A stretch of 64,000 nt of DNA from assembly GCF_026162365.1 (NCBI RefSeq), contig NZ_JAOANW010000004.1:62001-126000 (forward strand), in the 5' to 3' direction. Shown here in pieces: positions 9,701 through 17,208 of this stretch. The notes beneath the pieces are model-generated. The model was not told the origin of the DNA, searched no databases, and was given only the letters and a program-made list of their open reading frames with translations. The translations under genes and the position numbers were made by a program. This DNA is from Nitratireductor luteus (GTDB lineage Bacteria > Pseudomonadota > Alphaproteobacteria > Rhizobiales > Rhizobiaceae). Every line of letters starts with the position of its first letter. Within the stretch, counting starts at the first letter, position 1.

Positions 9701-10220
9701 ACCAGCTCATGAAGGCAACGTCCGATTGGTGCGGCATCGACGAGGAAACGCAGCCATGATCGTCGCCCGCCACCACCAGCACGCCGCCATGGGGCGAGGA
9801 GCCATAGGCGTTGCCATGCTTCAGCGCATCGCCCGAGCGGTCGACGCCCGGCCCCTTGCCGTACCAGAGGCCGAATACGCCCTCCACCTCGCGGTCCGGG
9901 CTGGTTTCCACCTGCTGGCTGCCCAGGATCGCCGTTGCCGCCAGGTCTTCGTTGACGGCGGGCAGGAACTCGATGCGGGCTTCCGTCAGCCGCTTCTGCG
10001 CCTTCCATAGCTCGAGATCGAACGCGCCCAGCGGCGAGCCGCGATAGCCCGAGACGAAACCCGCCGTGTCGAGGCCGTGCGTCCTGTCGCGCCGTGCCTG
10101 ATCGAGGACCACCCGCACCAGCGCCTGCGTGCCGGTCATGAAGACGCGGCCGGATTCCTGAGTATAGCGATCCTCGAGCTGGTAGCTTTTCAGCCCGCCC
10201 ATCCTGTGATGCACGGTCAT
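6789..10220 (-). CDS. Indolepyruvate:ferredoxin oxidoreductase, fused subunits
   Basis: A 1143-residue single-chain 2-oxoacid:ferredoxin oxidoreductase that oxidatively decarboxylates aryl- or branched-chain 2-oxoacids to acyl-CoA in the cytoplasm. The N-terminal part holds the IorA-like domains. A TPP-enzyme region carries CSGCPHNTSTKVPEG at about residue 430. A cysteine cluster for iron-sulfur binding (CEGCGDCSVESNC, then CNKDFSCLNGFC) lies near residues 630-680. The C-terminal third contains the IorB-like gamma domain (TGVGGTGVVTVGALV). The start at 10220 is chosen because GGAGGA precedes it. It is divergent from an Lrp/AsnC gene, suggesting amino-acid-dependent control, and probably serves degradation of aromatic amino acids. 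Confidence 0.9.
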   Translation of the reverse strand: MTVHHRMGGLKSYQLEDRYTQESGRVFMTGTQALVRVVLDQARRDRTHGLDTAGFVSGYRGSPLGAFDLELWKAQKRLTEARIEFLPAVNEDLAATAILGSQQVETSPDREVEGVFGLWYGKGPGVDRSGDALKHGNAYGSSPHGGVLVVAGDDHGCVSSSMPHQSDVAFMSWFMPVLNPATVAEYLSFGEYGYALSRFSGMWVGFKAISETVESAASIELPRDRAFNAPDYTPPPGGLHYRWPDLPGPQIEERMEAKKHAVFAFAEANPIDRHSYDVKHARFGIVTTGKAHLDLMEALRLLGIGEAECRVLGIDIYKIAMVWPLARRDALDFVKDKEEVLVIEEKRGIIESQFKEYFYDWPGHKPRAMVGKRDERGERLVPWTGELSPRLLLPIVARRLDGIFPGNGFMEKARKIADEPAIALKVEGATRTPYFCSGCPHNTSTKVPEGSKALAGIGCHFMASWMDRETSSLIQMGGEGVNWAASSLFTGKGHIFQNLGEGTWYHSGSMAVRQAIAARANITFKILYNDAVAMTGGQPVDGPVSVQAIAHSSRAEGVERIALVSDDPGKFSYRDFPTGTTIHHRRELDRVQRELRDVAGVSVLIYEQACATEKRRRRKRGQMEDPKRFVVINELVCEGCGDCSVESNCLSVEPVETEFGRKRRINQSSCNKDFSCLNGFCPSFVTVEGASRKKRPGLEMDLTALGVDLAEPDASPLEKPFDLLITGVGGTGVVTVGALVTMAAHLEGKGSSVLDFTGFAQKFGPVLSYVRVGASPEAINQVRIDRTAADALIGCDIVVSSSPKASVAYRRGMRAAVNLAEMPTGDIVLRRDASLAVDERLAAIEGVTGADGLSAIDANRLSEKLMGDTVFANVMMLGFAWQMGLVPVSLNALSQAIELNGVAVEANHRAFLLGRIALARPEALRQIIEPKPAQKQTLDQIIARREAFLTDYQDAAYGQRYRQLVDRVLATDTGGEAVGEAVARALFKLMAYKDEYEVARLHVETGFQDRLAEAFDGDFRVVHHLAPPFLPSGRDARGRPLKRAFGPWVRLPFRLLARMRWLRGTALDPFGYTAERRMERALVGWYEEEVVEKALARLRADNGAEVAELLALPMEIRGYGPVKDAAVKRVKAEVERRLEALSR

Positions 10221-10263
10221 CGGCTCCTCCATCCTTGCTGGGATGATTTTACACCCGGAGGGC

Positions 10264-10337
10264 TGAAAATTTCTGCCAGATGTGGCGACAGGTCCGGCAA
10301 AGATGGTAGGATCTACCGGTAAAGGGCGAAATTTTGA
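10264..10337. promoter_or_regulatory. Candidate Lrp/AsnC binding region
   Basis: Between the divergent oxidoreductase and Lrp genes, TGAAAATTTC (10264-10273) and GAAATTTTGA (10328-10337) form inverted copies, 9 of 10 bases matching, 54 bases apart. AT-rich imperfect dyads in multiple copies are typical of Lrp-family sites. No experimental support. Confidence 0.3.
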
Positions 10338-10352
10338 AATGAAGCAGTGGCC

Positions 10353-10817
10353 ATGGCGGAATCTCTGACGGAGCAGGACAAGCGGCTGCTCGAGGCGCTC
10401 CAGGAAAATTGCCGCCTGTCAAACCAGGAGCTTGCCGAGCGCGCCGGCATGTCCACCTCCGCCTGCTGGCGGCGCGTGCGGGCGTTGGAAGAGGCGGGCC
10501 TCATCCGCCAGTACGCCGCGCTGATCGACACCGAGCGCGCCGGCCTCGGCTTTCAGGCCATCGTGCATGTGTCGCTGACCCGGCACGACCACCGCCACGT
10601 CGACACCTTCATCGCCGAGGTGCGCCAAAGGCGCGAAGTGCTCGACTGTTATTCGACCACCGGCGACGCGGACTACCATCTGCGCGTCGTCTGCCGGGAC
10701 CTTGCCGCCTATAATCTGTTCCTGGAGGATTTCCTGTTCCGCCTGCCCGGCATCGCCAATGTCCGCACCAATCTGGTGCTGAAGGACATCAAGACGCACA
10801 GCGCCGTGCCGGTTTGA
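10353..10817 (+). CDS. Lrp/AsnC-family transcriptional regulator
   Basis: A 154-residue feast/famine regulator of normal length. The N-terminal AsnC-type helix-turn-helix spans residues 5-55 (LTEQDKRLLEALQENCRLSNQELAERAGMSTSACWRRVRALEEAG). The C-terminal RAM domain (FQAIVHVSLTRHD to LPGIANVRTNLVLKDIK) binds amino acids and forms the octamer. An in-frame GTG two codons upstream is an alternative start. It is divergent from the indolepyruvate oxidoreductase, which is its most probable target. Confidence 0.92.
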   Translation: MAESLTEQDKRLLEALQENCRLSNQELAERAGMSTSACWRRVRALEEAGLIRQYAALIDTERAGLGFQAIVHVSLTRHDHRHVDTFIAEVRQRREVLDCYSTTGDADYHLRVVCRDLAAYNLFLEDFLFRLPGIANVRTNLVLKDIKTHSAVPV

Positions 10818-10837
10818 TTCCACGGCTGCGGCGACCG

Positions 10838-10976
10838 TCACCCCTTTGTCCACAAGGGGGAAGATTATCTTTCCATCGACTTTACGCTCATTCTTCAAAA
10901 GATTGGCGAAACCGGCCACGACAGCCAATCTCCCCCTTGAGGGGCGATGCACGGCAGGGCAGAGGGGGTGCGAAGG
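10838..10976. repeat. Probable dispersed intergenic repeat (rhizobial mosaic type)
   Basis: The 200-base gap between the Lrp gene and proC holds two inverted arms, CACAAGGGGGAAGATT (10851-10866) and AATCTCCCCCTTGAG (10927-10941). The second arm is followed by GGGCAGAGGGGGTG. From memory, C-rich arms of this kind occur in many copies between genes of Mesorhizobium-like bacteria. This window contains only one copy, so the repeat status is inference. It contains no gene. Confidence 0.45.
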
Positions 10977-11017
10977 GCCGCGCTCAACTGTCGAATCAAG
11001 TCCGGCCGGAGAGCCGC

Positions 11018-11836
11018 CTATTTCCCCAATTCGATCGAGCGTTTCCTGGCCGCCTCGACAGCCTCGCTCACCAGATCGAGCAGGCGGTCGCCATCCATCA
11101 GAACCGAGAGCGCGGCCGCCGTGGTGCCATTGGGGCTGGTCACCTGTTCGCGCAGCACACCGGGCTCTTCCGCGCTCTCCTTGGCAAGGCTCGCCGCGCC
11201 ATAAACGGTCTGCATCGCCAGCAGCTTCGCCGTCTCAGTGGGCAGCCCCGCCTTCTCGCCGGCCGTTGCCAGACATTCGATGAAGTGGAAAATATAGGCA
11301 GGCCCCGAGCCCGAGACCGCCGTCACCGCATCCATGAGCTGCTCATCCTTGATGGTCGTGACGGCGCCGCTGGTGGCCAGCAGTTCGCCGACGAATTTTT
11401 CGGCGTCAGCGGCGACGTTCCGGTTTGAGAAAATCACCATCATGCCTTTGCCGATGGCCGCCGGCGTGTTTGGCATGCACCGCATGATGGCAGCCTGGCC
11501 GCCGAGCACCTCCTCGAACGTGGCCACGCTTGTGCCGGCGGCAACGCTGACGAAGGTCGCCTTTTCTGCCAGTTGCTTATACTGCGCAGCGACATCGCGG
11601 ATGACCTGCGGCTTCACCGCGAAAAACACCACGCCGGCATCGCCATTGATTTCGCCATCGATTTCGTCTGCGCTCGCCGCCACCGTCACGCCCAGGCTGG
11701 CGGCACGGGCCCGCAACTCGGCATTCGGCTCGACCACGATCGTGTCGCCGGTGGCCAGCTTGCCGGACGAAAGCCAGCCCTTGAGCATGGCGTACCCCAT
11801 ATTGCCGCAGCCGACGAGAATGACCTTGCCGTCCAT
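11018..11836 (-). CDS. proC: Pyrroline-5-carboxylate reductase
   Basis: Last step of proline biosynthesis: NAD(P)H-dependent reduction of 1-pyrroline-5-carboxylate to L-proline in the cytoplasm. It has 272 residues. The Rossmann motif VGCGNMGYAMLKGW is at the N-terminus, and the P5CR signature AVSGSGPAYIFHFIECLATAGEKAGL lies in the C-terminal dimerisation domain. The ATG at 11836 is preferred over an upstream ATG because GGAGG lies 9 bases before it and it starts the Rossmann strand directly. It stands as a single gene next to the polysaccharide locus. Confidence 0.95.
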   Translation of the reverse strand: MDGKVILVGCGNMGYAMLKGWLSSGKLATGDTIVVEPNAELRARAASLGVTVAASADEIDGEINGDAGVVFFAVKPQVIRDVAAQYKQLAEKATFVSVAAGTSVATFEEVLGGQAAIMRCMPNTPAAIGKGMMVIFSNRNVAADAEKFVGELLATSGAVTTIKDEQLMDAVTAVSGSGPAYIFHFIECLATAGEKAGLPTETAKLLAMQTVYGAASLAKESAEEPGVLREQVTSPNGTTAAALSVLMDGDRLLDLVSEAVEAARKRSIELGK

Positions 11837-11900
11837 CCTATCCTCCTGTGTTTTGCCGGCAGGTTTGGCGCTTCCGCGCGCGCCTTGCAAGAGCCTGTGA

Positions 11901-13220
11901 TCAGTTCACGCTGGAATGCACCTGGAACCGCGCCACGAGGCGCATGCCCAGGGCGGCGAAGACGAAGAACAGCCAGACCGGATCGGCGCGCCGGAAGAAG
12001 AAGCTTTCGAGGAAGGCGTTGAGCAGGGTAAAGGTCAGCATCATCATGAACAGCTCTGAAAGCAGGATGTTCTCGCGGAAGAAGGGCACCCGCAGGAAAT
12101 CGCGCATCGGCGCTATGATGAACGCCACCAGCGCCACGCCCAGCGCCGGAAGCCCGAGCGAGATGGCCAGATCCATATAGCTGTTGTGGCCGTGCACGAT
12201 GCCGCGAATATCCCAGTCGCGGTCGAAGGGCTGGTCGGCCTGGAGCACGATTCCGGTGCCCCAGAAACTCTCGAAGCCGTAGCCCGTCAGCGGCCTCTCG
12301 GCCAAACTCTCCCCCATGAAAGCCCACAGCGCGGTGCGGCCGGTATAGGTAAGGTCGGGCGCGATCTGGTCCCGCAGTGCCGTCAGCGGTTCGATGAACA
12401 CGATGCCCAGCGTGGCAAGCGCCAGGCCGGCAATCGCCGCCACGAGAAGCGCCGGGGTGAGGAAGCGCAGGCCCATGGCGCCGGGCAGGGCGGCCAGGAT
12501 GATGGCCAGCGGCACCGTGCCGAGCGTGGTCTTCGATCCCGTCTGCGACATGAAGATGACGGCCAGCACGAACATCGCGCCGCCCGACCACCGCCATCCG
12601 CGCCGCCAGAGATAGAAGCCGGCAAAGGAAAGGCAGGCCATCACCGGTGCGGCGATGTTCTTATGCGCGAAGGAACCGCGCCACAATCCCGCATGCTGCG
12701 GCTCCATTCCGTCACCCCCGTGAATGGCCACCTCCGGCATGGCGAGAATGCCGTAATAGCTGAACCCGAGAACGGTGAACCCGGCCAGGGCGAGCACGGT
12801 CGAGAACGAATCCGCATCGCGCGGCAGCGTCAGGACGGCGGCCATGGTCACGATGCCGATAACGGCGAAGAGCGCTGCTCGTATGGAATCGGCCGGCGAC
12901 AGCGCGTTCATGACGCCGAGGCCCAGAAAGGCCAGGAGCAGCAGCCACCACGGGCTGAGGAGGGCGGCAAGCACGCGCCGGTCGACGAACATGAAGAGCC
13001 CGGCCAGCGCCAGGGCACCCAGCGAGCCGAAACCGATCTGGTTGAGGATATCCCCGCCTTCGCCCTCCGCGCCGGCCGGCTGAAAGGGACGGAACGAGAT
13101 GATCACCGTCGCAAGCAGCAACGCGGCAAGCCCGGTGGCGGTCCGCGCCATCGTGCGCCGGCTCGGCCGGGCCGAAAGCACCGGCCCGTCAGTTCTTGTC
13201 TGGCTGGCGGTATTGCTCAT
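11901..13220 (-). CDS. O-antigen ligase / polysaccharide polymerase (Wzy-like) membrane protein
   Basis: A 439-residue integral membrane protein with about 10-12 membrane segments and a large periplasmic loop between the last ones (roughly ALRDQIAPDLTYTGRTALWAFMGESLAERPLTGYGFESFWGTG split by a short turn). That loop shape, with a GRTALW motif and a later His (RGIVHGHNSYMD), is characteristic of the Wzy_C/WaaL family. It would polymerise or ligate lipid-linked repeat units in the periplasm. Start placed at 13220, overlapping the GT2 gene by 32 bases; an upstream ATG would overlap it much further. Polymerase and ligase cannot be told apart from sequence. Confidence 0.85.
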   Translation of the reverse strand: MSNTASQTRTDGPVLSARPSRRTMARTATGLAALLLATVIISFRPFQPAGAEGEGGDILNQIGFGSLGALALAGLFMFVDRRVLAALLSPWWLLLLAFLGLGVMNALSPADSIRAALFAVIGIVTMAAVLTLPRDADSFSTVLALAGFTVLGFSYYGILAMPEVAIHGGDGMEPQHAGLWRGSFAHKNIAAPVMACLSFAGFYLWRRGWRWSGGAMFVLAVIFMSQTGSKTTLGTVPLAIILAALPGAMGLRFLTPALLVAAIAGLALATLGIVFIEPLTALRDQIAPDLTYTGRTALWAFMGESLAERPLTGYGFESFWGTGIVLQADQPFDRDWDIRGIVHGHNSYMDLAISLGLPALGVALVAFIIAPMRDFLRVPFFRENILLSELFMMMLTFTLLNAFLESFFFRRADPVWLFFVFAALGMRLVARFQVHSSVN

Positions 13221-14181
13221 TGGCATAGCCGAATTCGGCAAGCACCCGGCCAAGGCCCACATAGACCGGATACATTGCAATGGAAGGTGAGCCCGTCTCG
13301 ACGAGGCGGCGGAACCCGCGCAGCGGCGAGGCGGCAAGCAGGGCGAGGCTCTTGGCCACCACAAGCTGCGGCCCCAGCCTTTCGCCGGCCCGCTTCTTTC
13401 TCTCGACCAGCGTGGAGATCACACCGTTGCGCAGCGCCCGCGCGCGGATCCAGTCCGGCTCGATGCGGCGCGCCGGCACGGCCTCGTCCACCGGCGCCTC
13501 GGCACACCAGGCCAGGCGGAAACCCTTGGCTCTTGCGCGACTGAGAAAGTCGGAATCGCCGCCGCCCATGAAGTTGAAGCGCAGGTCGAGGAACGGCTGC
13601 TCCATTGCCTCCAGCACATGGCGCCCGATGGCAAGGTTCCCGGAAGAATAGAGCGCCGGCACCAGCCCCGTTTCGTGATAGGGCGGGCTGAACACGGGAT
13701 GCCGGCCCCATTTCTCGTGGGAGGCGGAGGCGAAAATCGGCCTTTGCGGACCGCCGACTATATCGGCTTCAAGACCCTCGGCGGTGGCGCACATGGTTTC
13801 CAGCCAGTCTGGCGGCGCAAGCTCGTCATCGTCGATCACGAGCAGATGCCGGAAAGCGCCGAAGGTCGCGAGCGCCATCTCCCAGCCGGCATTATAGGCA
13901 CAGCAATTGCCCCGCTCATGGGCGATGATGACGAGACCCTCGATTTCACCGGCTTCGAACAAGGGCGCCGCCGCCTTCGCACCTTCGCGCCCTTCCGCTT
14001 CGTTTTCGATGACGACCACCGCGAAGCGCCTGCCGGTTGCCTGCGCGCGAAGAGAGGCGAGCGTCGCCAGCAACTGTTCGGGACGCTTGAAGGTGGGAAC
14101 CGTGACGACGCATCCGATATCGCCCGCCTTCAGGCCGGGCGTGCGCGCATGGACGGAAACGTTGGCTGGTTCCGGTTTCAA
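13189..14181 (-). CDS. Glycosyltransferase family 2 protein
   Basis: A 330-residue inverting GT-A glycosyltransferase. The N-terminal region reads VVTVPTFKRPEQLLATLASLRAQ. The metal-binding motif is LVIDDDELAPPDWLE at about residue 115, the acceptor region includes GGGDSDFLSRARAKGFRLAW (the ED/DxD-like second motif), and a basic C-terminus follows. It would add one sugar of the repeat unit on the cytoplasmic face. The first codon is TTG at 14181 with a GGGG tract before it. The gene runs into the ligase gene (32-base overlap), so both are probably cotranscribed, and it is divergent from the next glycosyltransferase. Confidence 0.88.
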   Translation of the reverse strand: MKPEPANVSVHARTPGLKAGDIGCVVTVPTFKRPEQLLATLASLRAQATGRRFAVVVIENEAEGREGAKAAAPLFEAGEIEGLVIIAHERGNCCAYNAGWEMALATFGAFRHLLVIDDDELAPPDWLETMCATAEGLEADIVGGPQRPIFASASHEKWGRHPVFSPPYHETGLVPALYSSGNLAIGRHVLEAMEQPFLDLRFNFMGGGDSDFLSRARAKGFRLAWCAEAPVDEAVPARRIEPDWIRARALRNGVISTLVERKKRAGERLGPQLVVAKSLALLAASPLRGFRRLVETGSPSIAMYPVYVGLGRVLAEFGYANEQYRQPDKN

Positions 14182-14354
14182 GAGATGCCCCGAATGCTGG
14201 CGTTGTCGTGCCTATATGATGCGGTCGCTATTAAGCTTGCGTTAAACACCTTCCACGCCAGTACCGCCATCCGCGAATGCCGCGGCAAATTTCGATGTGT
14301 CTTAATCAACGCTTCACGGCCTGAAACCTATACCTTTGCCAGCAGGAAGACCCA

Positions 14355-15530
14355 ATGCATCTGGTTTTTGCAACGTCCATCGTGCCCTGCGGGGCACCTG
14401 AAACCGGTTACGAGATCGCCAATGCGGCGGTTCTCGGCGCTTTGGCGCGCGCCGGCGTTCGCGTGACCGTGATGGGCTTCGCCTGGCCGGGAAAGCAGCC
14501 GGCGGGGCCGCACGAGACCGTTCTGCTGGGCCATGTCGACGTGACGACCGAGGGCGCGCCGGCGCTGCGCAAGGTCGGTTGGGCGGCAACGGCCTTGGCA
14601 AGCGGCCTCACCTTCGCCTCCGCCAAGCTGCGGGTGACAGGCGAGCGGGAAGTGGCGAAAGCACTCCAATCGATCGGCCCGTTCGATGGCATTGTCCTCA
14701 ATTCGGTGCAGATCGCCGGCGCTTTCGAAGAGCTCCTCACGTCGCGGCCCTTCGCCTACGTCGCGCACAATGTCGAGCACCGCTCGGCACGGGAAAATGC
14801 CGCGGCCGCCTCGGGGCGCCTGGCCCGACACATGTTCGAACGCGAGGCCGAACTGCTCGCGGCGCTGGAAGCAAGGCTGTGCCGCAAGGCCCGCTTTGTC
14901 TACACCTTCGCCGAGGAAGACGCAGCGGCGCTGGGCCTTGCCCGCACGGGACGGACCGCCGTCCTGCCTCTCGTCACGCGAGCGGCAATACCGGACGCCA
15001 CGGCCCCGCATACTCCGCAATACGACGCCGTCCTGATCGGCACCTGGACCTGGGCGCCCAACAGGATCGGCCTGGACTGGTTTTTGAATGAGGTGGTTCC
15101 GCTGCTACCGGAGGATTTTTCCATAGCGATTGCCGGCCGCGCGCCAGACGGTCTGGTCGACGCCCATCGACGGGTGCGCTTCGTCGGGCGCGTCGAGGAC
15201 GCCGCCGCCTTCATGTGCGACGGCAAGGTCGTGCCGCTCGTCAGCCGCGCGGGAACCGGCGTGCAGTTGAAGACCATCGAGGCTTTCGAGCTTGGCCTTC
15301 CCTGTGTGGCCACCTCGCACGCGCTGAGGGGCGTTGCCGAACGGCCGCCGAATTGCGCGGTGGCCGACGATGCCGAGAGCTTTGCAAAGACGCTGGTCGA
15401 AGCGCGGGACGCTTCCTGGCCGCGGCTCGACGGAACCGCGTTCCATGCCGCCCAGCAGGCCGCGCTCGACGCCAATCTGAAGCTGGGTCTGGCCGTGCTC
15501 AGCGACGGCAGGGCGGGAGTGGCGGCATGA
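14355..15530 (+). CDS. Glycosyltransferase (GT-B, family 4-like)
   Basis: A 391-residue GT-B protein. The N-terminal domain begins HLVFATSIVPCGAPETGYEIANAAVLGALARAG. The C-terminal half has YDAVLIGTWTWAPNRIGLDWFL and a donor-binding segment GTGVQLKTIEAFELGLPCVAT, a variant of the usual E-x7-E region. It is the first of three plus-strand genes joined by ATGA overlap or a 2-base gap, so an operon is likely. It should add one sugar to the lipid-linked repeat; its sugar specificity is unknown. Confidence 0.85.
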   Translation: MHLVFATSIVPCGAPETGYEIANAAVLGALARAGVRVTVMGFAWPGKQPAGPHETVLLGHVDVTTEGAPALRKVGWAATALASGLTFASAKLRVTGEREVAKALQSIGPFDGIVLNSVQIAGAFEELLTSRPFAYVAHNVEHRSARENAAAASGRLARHMFEREAELLAALEARLCRKARFVYTFAEEDAAALGLARTGRTAVLPLVTRAAIPDATAPHTPQYDAVLIGTWTWAPNRIGLDWFLNEVVPLLPEDFSIAIAGRAPDGLVDAHRRVRFVGRVEDAAAFMCDGKVVPLVSRAGTGVQLKTIEAFELGLPCVATSHALRGVAERPPNCAVADDAESFAKTLVEARDASWPRLDGTAFHAAQQAALDANLKLGLAVLSDGRAGVAA

Positions 15531-16303
15531 CCGCCCATCCCGGGACCGCCAGCCTCGCCGACTTGCCGCGTCGCCGGATACTCGGCTCGTCCGTCGTGTC
15601 CATCGGCTGGGACGAGTGCCTTGGGCTCATACGCGGGCTCATCGGCCAGCAGCGCTTCACCCGCGTCACCTTCCTCAACGCGAACAACGCCAACATCGCC
15701 TCGCGCGATCCCGAATTCGCCCGCGCCCTGCAGGATTTCCTGATCCTGCCGGACGGCATCGGCGTCGACATCGCGGCCAGGCTTCTTTACGGGCGGAGGT
15801 TTCCCGCCAATCTGAACGGCACCGACTTCGTGCCGGCGCTCCTGGCCGCCGAGGAGCGTCCGCTCAAGGTCGGGCTCATCGGCACGAGGCGCGAAAACGC
15901 TGATGCCGCCGCCGCAAGGCTAAAGGCCTTGGCGCCCGCCCATGAATATCTCGTCATCCGCGACGGTTTTTTCCGGGAGGACGAGGAACCGGCGATCCTT
16001 GCCGAGCTGGAGGCGATCCGGCCCGACATCCTGCTGGTCGCCATGGGCGTCCCCCGGCAGGAGTTATGGATCGCCCGCAGGCTGGACGAACGGCATTGCA
16101 CCCTGCCCATCGCCGTCGGCGCACTGCTCGATTTCCTGAGCGGCGCAGTGCCGCGTGCGCCCGAATGGATGCGCCGCCTGCGCCTGGAGTGGGTTTTCCG
16201 GCTGATGCTGGAGCCGCGCCGGCTTTGGCGGCGCTACGTGGTCGGCAATCCCGTGTTCCTCGCTCGCGTAATGCGCCAGCGCCTGTCGCGCGACCGGAAA
16301 TAG
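15527..16303 (+). CDS. WecG/TagA/CpsF-family glycosyltransferase
   Basis: A 258-residue GT26 enzyme, the family that transfers ManNAc(A), glucose or similar to lipid-linked intermediates. Recognisable parts are FLNANNANIASRDPEFARAL near the N-terminus, LPDGIGVDIAARLLYGRRFPANLNGTDFVPALL (catalytic Asp and NGTD region), and the C-terminal ILLVAMGVPRQELWIARR and VGALLDFLSGAVPRAPEWMRRLRLEWVFRL. The start codon overlaps the stop of the previous gene (ATGA at 15527-15530). A much longer open frame exists upstream, but it lies inside the previous gene. Confidence 0.92.
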   Translation: MTAHPGTASLADLPRRRILGSSVVSIGWDECLGLIRGLIGQQRFTRVTFLNANNANIASRDPEFARALQDFLILPDGIGVDIAARLLYGRRFPANLNGTDFVPALLAAEERPLKVGLIGTRRENADAAAARLKALAPAHEYLVIRDGFFREDEEPAILAELEAIRPDILLVAMGVPRQELWIARRLDERHCTLPIAVGALLDFLSGAVPRAPEWMRRLRLEWVFRLMLEPRRLWRRYVVGNPVFLARVMRQRLSRDRK

Positions 16304-16305
16304 CC

Positions 16306-17208
16306 GTGACTACGCCGCTTGAACCGAATCGGGAAACTCGGTCAGAGCAGCGCGCGGCGCTGGTGACGCCCAGCTATGCCGGCGACTTTGAGCGCTGCCG
16401 GCTGCTCTGCCGGACCGTTGACCGTCATATATCCGGGGCTGACCATCACTATATCCTCGTGTCGGGTGCTGATGTCGCGCGGTTTCGCGATCTCGAAGGT
16501 CCCCGCCGCAGCATCGTAGACGAGCGCGACATCCTGCCCCCGTGGCTCCACGACCTGCCCGACCCGCTCAGCCTTTTCCGCCGCCGCGTCTGGTTCAGTG
16601 CGCGCATTCCGCCCCTGCGCGGCTGGCATGTCCAGCAACTGCGGCGCATCGCCATTGCGCAGCATGTTTCCGAGCAAGTGCTGGTCTATTGCGACTCGGA
16701 CGTGGTGTTTCTCAAGCCGTTCGATCTGACATCCTTCCGGCGCGACGGGAATCTGCGTCTTTACCGCCGCGACGGAGCGCTGCAGCGGGAAGGCGGCGAG
16801 CATCTGGAGTGGTTCGCCAATGCCGGAAAGGTGCTCGGCCTGCCGGAAATTCTACCCGCCCCCAACGACTATATCTCAACCGTCATCGCCTGGAGCCGCG
16901 ACACCGTGCTTGCCATGCTGCGCCATATCGAAGCCGGGCGGGGCGGTGACTGGGTGACCGCCATCGCCCGCCGCCGCCGGTTCTCCGAATGCCTCATCTA
17001 CGGCCGCTACGTCGATGAAGTGGTGCAAGGCGCCGGCCACTTTAACGACGACACGCCCTTGTGCCGGGTCTACTGGTCGGGCCCGGAGCTGGGCGCCGAG
17101 GGTCTGGAGAAGCTGGCCGCATCGATGACGCCCGAGCAGGTGGCCATAGGCATCCAGTCCTTCACGGGCACTGACCTCGACACGGTGCGCCGTTTCGCCG
17201 GCGTCTAG
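16306..17208 (+). CDS. DUF6492-like protein of the polysaccharide locus
   Basis: A 300-residue cytoplasmic protein of the uncharacterised group I believe is called DUF6492. It starts with GTG three bases after the preceding gene's stop. It resembles a GT-A fold: AALVTPSYAGDFERCRLLC at the start, then RGWHVQQLRRIAIAQ, then VLVYCDSDVVFLKPF at about residues 125-140, where CDSD looks like a DxD metal site. A late YGRYVDEV segment and the tail follow. A role as glycosyltransferase is inferred from the DxD-like motif and the operon with two glycosyltransferases; no activity is known to me. Confidence 0.75.
   Translation: MTTPLEPNRETRSEQRAALVTPSYAGDFERCRLLCRTVDRHISGADHHYILVSGADVARFRDLEGPRRSIVDERDILPPWLHDLPDPLSLFRRRVWFSARIPPLRGWHVQQLRRIAIAQHVSEQVLVYCDSDVVFLKPFDLTSFRRDGNLRLYRRDGALQREGGEHLEWFANAGKVLGLPEILPAPNDYISTVIAWSRDTVLAMLRHIEAGRGGDWVTAIARRRRFSECLIYGRYVDEVVQGAGHFNDDTPLCRVYWSGPELGAEGLEKLAASMTPEQVAIGIQSFTGTDLDTVRRFAGV

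Noticed and set aside
12186-13544. Long plus-strand open frame opposite the ligase and GT2 genes.
   Set aside because: Composition (Gly/Arg/Gln/His-rich, no domain) is that of an antisense shadow in GC-rich DNA.
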